Assembly (NCBI GenBank): GCA_900542875.1
Contig: UQPH01000013.1
Location: forward strand, 1 to 38,370
Direction of reading: 5' to 3'
From: an uncultured Eubacterium sp.
GTDB taxonomy: Bacteria; Bacillota; Clostridia; Oscillospirales; Acutalibacteraceae
DNA: 38,370 bases
In this document: positions 32,457 through 38,370 of the stretch, piece after piece
Numbering within the stretch: position 1 is the stretch's first letter
How the letters are laid out: the number at the start of each line of letters is the position of its first letter
Position numbers and translations under genes: made by a program
The notes under the pieces: generated by a model
Told to the model about the DNA's origin: nothing
Database searches by the model: none
What the model saw: only the letters and a program-made list of their open reading frames with translations

Positions 32457-33144
32457 GCTTATTACCGTTCTCACCGCCGAATACGGTCTTGTTAAAGCCT
32501 TTGTCCGTAAGGCGAAGAGTATAAGAAGCCAAAACCTTTCGGCTACCTCTGTCTTTGCGTACAGCGAATTTACTTTGTATCGAAGCAGAGAGGCTTATGT
32601 TGTGGATAACGCAACCGCTCTAGAAATATTTTTTGATTTAAGAAATGATTTGGAGTCGCTGTCCCTTGCACAGTATTTTGCTCAACTTACATATTTTTTG
32701 AGCGCACAGGAACAGCCAGCTCCCGAAATGCTCCGACTTATTCTGAACGCACTTCATCTTCTTTGCAAGGGCGAAAAGAGTCATAAACTGATTAAGGCGG
32801 CGGTCGAACTCAGAATGATGACCCTCGGCGGCTATATGCCCGATATTCTGGCGTGTTATCGTTGCGGCGAGTATGAGAGTGATATAATGTACTTTGATGT
32901 GGAAGAGGGCTGTATTTACTGTAAGGACTGCTACCGTAATAATGCCGTTGAGATGCCGCTTACCGTTGTTAAAGCGATAAGGTATATATGTCTTGTCGAT
33001 TTGAAAAAAATATTTTCGTTTAACATAAGCGACGAAAATATGAATATACTTTCCGATATAAGCGAAAAATATCTTCTCTCACGGGTGGAGTCCAAACTCA
33101 CAACACTTGATTTTTATAAGAGATTGTTTGAAAATTATGGATAA
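32398..33144 (+). CDS. recO: DNA repair protein RecO
   Basis: RecO works with RecF and RecR to load RecA on gapped DNA. The start MQTKTKGLVIKEQTIGESDRLITV at 32398 matches family N-termini and gives 248 residues; an upstream ATG at 32341 is atypical. The N-terminal OB fold is followed by a helical region and a four-Cys zinc site, CYRCG ... CIYCKDC. A GAGGAC site lies about 10 bases upstream inside yqzL. The gene ends in TATGGATAA, which contains the mutS2 start. Confidence 0.92.
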   Translation: MQTKTKGLVIKEQTIGESDRLITVLTAEYGLVKAFVRKAKSIRSQNLSATSVFAYSEFTLYRSREAYVVDNATALEIFFDLRNDLESLSLAQYFAQLTYFLSAQEQPAPEMLRLILNALHLLCKGEKSHKLIKAAVELRMMTLGGYMPDILACYRCGEYESDIMYFDVEEGCIYCKDCYRNNAVEMPLTVVKAIRYICLVDLKKIFSFNISDENMNILSDISEKYLLSRVESKLTTLDFYKRLFENYG

Positions 33145-35506
33145 GAATTTACAGATACTTGAACTTGATAAAATTTTGCAGATGCTCAAAAACGAGGCGT
33201 CTTGCGAGGAGGCTAAGGAGCGTTGCGACGAACTTCGCCCGAGCGGAGATTTTATTACCGTTTGCAATATGCTAAAGCAGACGGAGGACGCTCACTCTCT
33301 TCTTGCCCGCTTCGGCGCTCCTTCGTTTTCGGGACTTCGAAATGTAAACGGAGCGCTTGCCAGAGCGGCGGCAGGCGGTGCGCTTAATACGAGCGAACTG
33401 CTTTCAATCGCAGGCACACTGCGTTGTATGCGTATTCTGTGCGATTGGCGCTCTCATTGCAGCGGAGTTAATACTTCTCTCGATATTTTTTTTAACGGCA
33501 TCGGCGTAAATAAATATTTGGAGGATAAAATATTCTCCTGTATCATAAGCGAGGAGGAAATCTCCGATAAAGCTTCCGACACGCTTTACGATATTCGCAG
33601 AAAAATAAAAAGTAAATCATCGTCAATCAGGGAAAAACTCGATGCGATGATTCACTCGGCTCATTATACAAAATATTTGCAGGAGGCTATCGTTACCCAG
33701 CGTGACGGCAGGTTCGTTGTTCCCGTTAAGGCTGAATGCAGGGGCAATGTGCAGGGCCTTGTGCACGATACGTCATCATCCGGTGCGACAGTCTTTATTG
33801 AGCCTATCTCCGTTGTTGAGGCAAATAACGAGATTAAGGTGCTCAGAGGCAGAGAACGAGAGGAAATTAACCGTATACTTTTTGAACTCTCCGCCGAGGC
33901 AGGCAATTTTGCCGACGGAATTAAGTCGAGTTATGAGGCTTGTGTCGACCTTAATGTTATCTTTGCAAAGGCTCATCTTGCAAATAAAATGAAAGCCACA
34001 AAACCTGTGGTAAATGCCGATGGAATAATTGATATTAAGCAGGCGAGACATCCTCTTATCGATAAAAATAAGGTCGTTCCCGTTGATATTTCTCTCGGCG
34101 AAAAATACGATACTCTGGTAATTACCGGACCGAATACCGGCGGTAAAACCGTTTCGATAAAAACAATCGGTCTGTTTACATTGATGACTATGTGCGGACT
34201 TTTCATTCCTGCCGAGGATTTCAGCAGAGTTTCCGTCTTTGACAGAGTGCTTGCAGATATAGGCGACGAGCAGAGTATTCAGCAGAATTTGTCTACTTTC
34301 TCGTCTCATATGACAAATGTTGCACATATTCTCTCTGTTGCGGATGATTCGTCCCTTGTGCTTATAGACGAACTCGGAGCGGGTACCGACCCGACCGAGG
34401 GTGCGGCACTTGCCGTTTCCATAATAGAGGCACTCAGAAGTAAAGGTGCTAAGATTGCCGCAACTACTCACTATGCCGAACTTAAAGCATATGCTCTTGA
34501 TACGGACGGTGTAATTAACGGCTGCTGTGAATTCGATGTAGATACTCTTTCTCCTACATACAGACTTCTTATAGGCGTTCCCGGTCGCTCAAATGCATTT
34601 GCTATCTCGCTTCGTATCGGAATCGACGAGTCGGTTGTAAATCACGCACGTGAGATTGTCTCAAGCGAAAACAGAGATTTTGAGGCGATACTCGATAAAC
34701 TCGAAAACGCAAGACTTGAACTCGAGGAAGAAAAGAAAAAAGCTCAAAAACTTACCGAAAAGGCGAACCGCTTTGCCGCAAAGGCGCAGAGCGAAAAGGA
34801 TAAAATAAATACACTCAAAGAGCGAGAACTTGATAAGGCTAAACAGGAAGCCGAACGGTTGATTAATCAGGCGAGACGCCAATCGTCGGAATTTCTTATG
34901 GAACTCGAAAAACTCAAAAAAGAGAGCAATACGCAAAATGCCGCCGAGATCGCAAGAAAAACAAGGCGTGCCGTTAAGAGTCGAATGGGCGAGATGGATG
35001 ACCTTGTAAATCCGCAGGAACTGCTCGATAATTGGGATGAGGATTATAAACTCCCCAGAGCCGTTGTGCCGGGCGACAGCGTTATCATTCGTGGCATCGG
35101 CGAGGGCGAGGTCTTGGAGGTTAAAAACGATAATGTTCTCGTTAAGTCGGGAATGTTTAAGACAAGGGTTAAGATGTCCGACTTTGTTTTGACCGAAAAG
35201 AAAAAGAAACAGATAAAGCCGCAAAGAACCCTTTATCGCACCACCTCCAGAGCCGACGCCGATGTAAAGACCGAAATTGATTTAAGAGGACAGACAGCCG
35301 ATGAGGCAATCGGAAATCTCGGACTTTTCATAGATAAATGCGTTCTTAACGGAATAGGCGAAATACGCATTATTCACGGCAAGGGCACAGGGGTCCTGCG
35401 CTCGGCTGTAAACGAAGAATTAAAGCATCATCCGAATATCCTCGAATATCGACTGGGAAAATACGGCGAGGGCGAGGACGGAGTTACCATAGCAAAGCTG
35501 AAATAA
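33137..35506 (+). CDS. mutS2: Endonuclease/ribosome-rescue ATPase MutS2
   Basis: This 789-residue MutS paralogue lacks the mismatch-recognition domain. In Bacillus it splits collided ribosomes, and recombination roles are also reported. The start at 33137 (MDKNLQILELDKIL) overlaps the recO stop by 8 bases, with no good ribosome site, suggesting coupled translation. The ATPase core shows ITGPNTGGKTVSIKT (Walker A), STFSSHM, LIDELGAGTDPTEGAALA (Walker B) and TTHYAELKAYA. A coiled coil spans about 510-610. The C-terminal Smr domain has IDLRGQTADEA and IIHGKGTGVLR. Confidence 0.95.
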   Translation: MDKNLQILELDKILQMLKNEASCEEAKERCDELRPSGDFITVCNMLKQTEDAHSLLARFGAPSFSGLRNVNGALARAAAGGALNTSELLSIAGTLRCMRILCDWRSHCSGVNTSLDIFFNGIGVNKYLEDKIFSCIISEEEISDKASDTLYDIRRKIKSKSSSIREKLDAMIHSAHYTKYLQEAIVTQRDGRFVVPVKAECRGNVQGLVHDTSSSGATVFIEPISVVEANNEIKVLRGREREEINRILFELSAEAGNFADGIKSSYEACVDLNVIFAKAHLANKMKATKPVVNADGIIDIKQARHPLIDKNKVVPVDISLGEKYDTLVITGPNTGGKTVSIKTIGLFTLMTMCGLFIPAEDFSRVSVFDRVLADIGDEQSIQQNLSTFSSHMTNVAHILSVADDSSLVLIDELGAGTDPTEGAALAVSIIEALRSKGAKIAATTHYAELKAYALDTDGVINGCCEFDVDTLSPTYRLLIGVPGRSNAFAISLRIGIDESVVNHAREIVSSENRDFEAILDKLENARLELEEEKKKAQKLTEKANRFAAKAQSEKDKINTLKERELDKAKQEAERLINQARRQSSEFLMELEKLKKESNTQNAAEIARKTRRAVKSRMGEMDDLVNPQELLDNWDEDYKLPRAVVPGDSVIIRGIGEGEVLEVKNDNVLVKSGMFKTRVKMSDFVLTEKKKKQIKPQRTLYRTTSRADADVKTEIDLRGQTADEAIGNLGLFIDKCVLNGIGEIRIIHGKGTGVLRSAVNEELKHHPNILEYRLGKYGEGEDGVTIAKLK

Positions 35507-35519
35507 GGAGACCATTTTT

Positions 35520-38370
35520 ATGAAATTTAATCTTAAAAACGATAATTATTCCGACTTTGGGATTTATAAGAAAAATGTTCTTTTTCCCCGTTCGTATTTC
35601 ATTTCGTTCTCCACTCCCGAGGAAATGGCAAAAACAGATATAAGAACACAGCGGTATAATTCTTCGGCAGTCGATGTGTTGTCGGGCGAATGGGATTTTG
35701 TGTATTACGAAAAAGAGAGCCTTTTGCCGCTTGAATTTGATACCGACAGCGTAAAATTTGATAAGGTGAACGTGCCGTCGGTGTGGCAGCACACAGGTTA
35801 CGAAAAACCGTATTATGTAAATTCACGCTATCAGTTTAAGCCTAATCCGCCCGAGATTCCCGTTGATTGTCCTGTCGGCGTTTATCACAGAACTTTTGTG
35901 AGAGATGAGAATTACAGTAATTTCGTTCTCTCTTTTCTCGGCGTTGCGGGCGGACTCGATGTCTTTATTAACGGTAAGTTCGTAGGTTACAGCGAGGGCA
36001 GTCATAACACTGCCGAATTTGAGGTCGATGAATTTCTTTGCGAGGGCGAAAATCATCTTGTTGTCGTAAATCATAAGTTTACTAACGGTACATATCTTGA
36101 ATGTCAGGATATGTTTAGGGATAACGGTATTTTCAGGGATGTTCTTTTGCATAAATATACCAAGAACAGCATTTATGATTTTGAGGCAAAGACCGATTTT
36201 AACAGCGATTTTACATACAATCTTTTAATCAATCCGTCGCTGAAACTCGTTGATGAATGCGAATTCAATGCCGCACTTTTCGGTGATGACGGAATTATCG
36301 CCTCAAAGTCGGTTAATGTAAACAGCGAAGAAATTTCCTCAATTTGCTTTGAAAATCTTAAAGTTGACGAGTGGTCCGCCGAGAGCCCAAAACTTTATAC
36401 TCTCGTGCTGTCACTTTCTCTGGAGGGTAAGGTGATTCAACTTATCCGCCATAATGTCGGCTTTAAGCATATCAGAATAACAGGCAATGTTTTTACTTTT
36501 AATAATAAAAATATTAAACTTCTCGGAGTAAATCATCACGACACAAATCCCAAAACCGGATATGCTATGACCGTTGAGGATATGGAAAAGGATGTTTCGA
36601 TTTTTAAGCAGTATAATGTAAACTGCGTTCGTACTTCTCATTATCCTCCCGACCCGACTTTCCTCGATTTGTGCGATGAATACGGCGTTTATGTGATTGA
36701 CGAGGCGGATATAGAAACTCACGGTTGCGAGGTTGAAATGCATAGGCCGGGCGCCTGCTCACATAACGAGATGTGGCAGCCCAGATATTGGGACAGGGTT
36801 CTTCGTATGTTTGAGCGTGATAAGAACCATCCCTCAATTACCATGTGGTCTCTCGGTAATGAGGCTCACGGCTATCTTAACCAGGATTTTTGCTATAACG
36901 AACTAAAGCGTCGCAGTGATATTCCTATTCATTATGAGGGCGTTTGCAGGACAAAACGCTGGGCTTATGATGTTGTGTCCCAGATGTATCCGTGGCATTC
37001 GCTTGTGAGAAAGGTTGCAAAGGGCTCGGGTCTGACAAAGAAGTTTTATACAAAACCGTATTTTATGTGCGAGTATGCTCACGCCATGGGACTCGGAGCA
37101 GGTGAACTTGAGGAATACGTTAAGTATATTCTTGAGGCGGATAATATCCTCGGCGGCTGTATTTGGGAATTTGCCGACCATGCCGCTTATCACGAAAACG
37201 GAGCGTATAAGTACACCTACGGCGGCGACCACGGCGAGGCAAAGCATGACGGTAATTTCTGCGTTGACGGCTTGTTTTTTCCCGACAGAACGCCGCATTC
37301 GGGCGCACTGCAAATGAAAAATTGCTATCGCCCCGTAAGAGCAAAAGCTCTGGGCGACGATACATATGAATTTTATAACTATAATTGCTTTACAAATGCT
37401 CACTTTAAGGTTAAATGGTCGTATCTTGTTGACGGCGTTTGCGACCAGTGCGGAGAGTTTGAACTCGATATAGAGCCGCATTTCAGACAGTGCGTTAATC
37501 TCTCTTTTCAGCATAAGTCAGGCGACCAGGCACTCACGTTTACTTATTTTAAGGACGGCGAAGAAATTGCTTCGGAGCAGTTCGTTGACTTTTGTGATGA
37601 ACATAATATCTCTGCCGAAGCACCTGACGAGCCTTGCAGAGTCACAACTTCACAGGACAAGGTAATCGTTCATTTTGATGACGGCGAATTTGTCTTTGAT
37701 ACTAAATCCGGCAGGGCAGTAAGTTATATCAAAAACGGCAAGCAGTATATCAACACGGCTCCGTTCGGCGACGGTATAGGCTTCGGGCTTAGCGTTTACA
37801 GGGCACCGATTGATAATGATATGTATTTCAATAGAATTTATACTAAACTTGGACTTGATACCGAAGTTCTCTATCCGATTAAAACCATACCTGCCGATAA
37901 AGCATATAAGATTATCGACAACAGGGTTGTGATTTCTTATAGTTATAGGCTCAATACCGCAAAGGCAAAGAATATGATTAAAGCCGATATTACCTATTCG
38001 GTTTATAAAAACGGCTCGCTGGAGATTGAGGCTGAATGTACTCACTCTAAAAACTTTATTTTTGCTCCACGCTTTGGACTCACTCTTGAAATGCCTAAGG
38101 CGTTTGATGAGGTCGAGTATTACGGTTTGGGCGATAAGCCGAACCTCAGCGATTATAAAGAACACGCATTGCTCGGAATTTATAAGTCTAAGGTTGCCGA
38201 TATGCATGAGGCGTATATCAAACCGCAGGAATCCTCTATGCGAAGCGACACTCTGTGGGCAAGCGTTACAAATGCAGAGGGCGAGGGATTACGCTTTACT
38301 TGTCTTAACGGCAGAATGGTGTTCTCGGCAGACCATTATTCTTCACGCCAGTGTGCTAAAGCAAGACATA
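35520..38370 (+). CDS. Glycoside hydrolase family 2 beta-galactosidase, 3' truncated
   Basis: The open frame starts at 35520 after AAGGAGA, which overlaps the mutS2 stop, and runs off the window after 950 codons; members are usually 1000-1050 residues. No signal peptide is present, so it is cytoplasmic. Domains in order are a GH2 sugar-binding domain (LSGEWDF, VPSVWQHTGY), an Ig-like domain, and a TIM barrel with LGVNHHDTNP, VRTSHYPPDP and DEADIETHG. The acid/base Glu (about 448) is in SLGNEAHG and the nucleophile Glu (about 518) in MCEYAHAMG. The C-terminal beta-galactosidase small-chain-type region begins near residue 740. Lactose or another beta-galactoside is likely. Co-transcription with mutS2 would be unusual but the spacing is 13 bases. 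Confidence 0.93.
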   Translation, partial: MKFNLKNDNYSDFGIYKKNVLFPRSYFISFSTPEEMAKTDIRTQRYNSSAVDVLSGEWDFVYYEKESLLPLEFDTDSVKFDKVNVPSVWQHTGYEKPYYVNSRYQFKPNPPEIPVDCPVGVYHRTFVRDENYSNFVLSFLGVAGGLDVFINGKFVGYSEGSHNTAEFEVDEFLCEGENHLVVVNHKFTNGTYLECQDMFRDNGIFRDVLLHKYTKNSIYDFEAKTDFNSDFTYNLLINPSLKLVDECEFNAALFGDDGIIASKSVNVNSEEISSICFENLKVDEWSAESPKLYTLVLSLSLEGKVIQLIRHNVGFKHIRITGNVFTFNNKNIKLLGVNHHDTNPKTGYAMTVEDMEKDVSIFKQYNVNCVRTSHYPPDPTFLDLCDEYGVYVIDEADIETHGCEVEMHRPGACSHNEMWQPRYWDRVLRMFERDKNHPSITMWSLGNEAHGYLNQDFCYNELKRRSDIPIHYEGVCRTKRWAYDVVSQMYPWHSLVRKVAKGSGLTKKFYTKPYFMCEYAHAMGLGAGELEEYVKYILEADNILGGCIWEFADHAAYHENGAYKYTYGGDHGEAKHDGNFCVDGLFFPDRTPHSGALQMKNCYRPVRAKALGDDTYEFYNYNCFTNAHFKVKWSYLVDGVCDQCGEFELDIEPHFRQCVNLSFQHKSGDQALTFTYFKDGEEIASEQFVDFCDEHNISAEAPDEPCRVTTSQDKVIVHFDDGEFVFDTKSGRAVSYIKNGKQYINTAPFGDGIGFGLSVYRAPIDNDMYFNRIYTKLGLDTEVLYPIKTIPADKAYKIIDNRVVISYSYRLNTAKAKNMIKADITYSVYKNGSLEIEAECTHSKNFIFAPRFGLTLEMPKAFDEVEYYGLGDKPNLSDYKEHALLGIYKSKVADMHEAYIKPQESSMRSDTLWASVTNAEGEGLRFTCLNGRMVFSADHYSSRQCAKARH

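Noticed and set aside
36903..37514. 203-residue open frame antisense to the GH2 gene
   Set aside because: It overlaps the catalytic TIM barrel on the other strand, where the GH2 motifs are intact; no promoter or ribosome site was seen.
1..38370. CRISPR arrays, insertion sequences, prophage, tRNA or rRNA genes
   Set aside because: Read for regularly spaced repeats, transposase or integrase motifs and RNA gene signatures; none was recognised.

Overview
The window looks like a chromosome segment of an anaerobic, low-to-mid GC Gram-positive bacterium of the class Clostridia, most likely a gut Oscillospirales/Ruminococcaceae-type organism. Four things point there: clostridial gene order (phoH-ybeY-era-yqzL-recO-mutS2), the sporulation membrane protein YlbJ, a Leu T-box in front of leuA, and AGGAGG-type ribosome sites with sigma-A promoters (TTGACA/17/TATAAT). 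The lineage is inferred from gene content only. There are no tRNA or rRNA genes, CRISPR arrays or transposases.

Layout. 1-3627 (+): a glycolytic cluster, pgk (5' truncated), tpiA and gpmI, with a terminator and a structured repeat-like element between tpiA and gpmI. 3700-6663 (+): a two-gene transcript with its own promoter, encoding a large secreted surface protein and a 54-residue peptide, closed by a strong terminator. 6728-7024: a compact convergent locus in a nominally empty intergenic region. It has two consensus promoters facing each other, a 24-residue hydrophobic lysine-tailed peptide, a shared bidirectional terminator and inverted 5' arms. It is best read as an unannotated type I toxin-antitoxin module. 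7190-7831 (+): a phosphoribosyltransferase-like gene. 7834-10994 (+): Leu T-box, leuA, leuB.

11064-12608 (-): the two-subunit iron-sulfur L-serine dehydratase. 12698-16169 (-): an operon running RING/DUF2628 membrane protein, galU, CPBP protease, tadA. 16284-18266 (-): a lipoprotein nuclease and ylbJ. 18345-20816 (-): a capsule/exopolysaccharide chain-length and tyrosine-kinase module (cpsC-cpsD-cpsB) whose kinase has an exceptional Tyr/Gly tail. 21026-27795 (+): a glycan-related cluster with an (alpha/alpha)6 glycosidase, a membrane-tailed metallophosphoesterase, a GtrA-like protein and a GPH-family sugar symporter. 27874-28929 (-): an FkbM methyltransferase. 29043-35506 (+): a tightly packed housekeeping operon (CBS/CorC protein, phoH, ybeY, era, yqzL, recO, mutS2), followed by a GH2 beta-galactosidase that runs off the window end.

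The most novel-looking items are the putative type I toxin-antitoxin locus, the small peptide paired with the surface protein, and the Tyr/Gly tail of CpsD.
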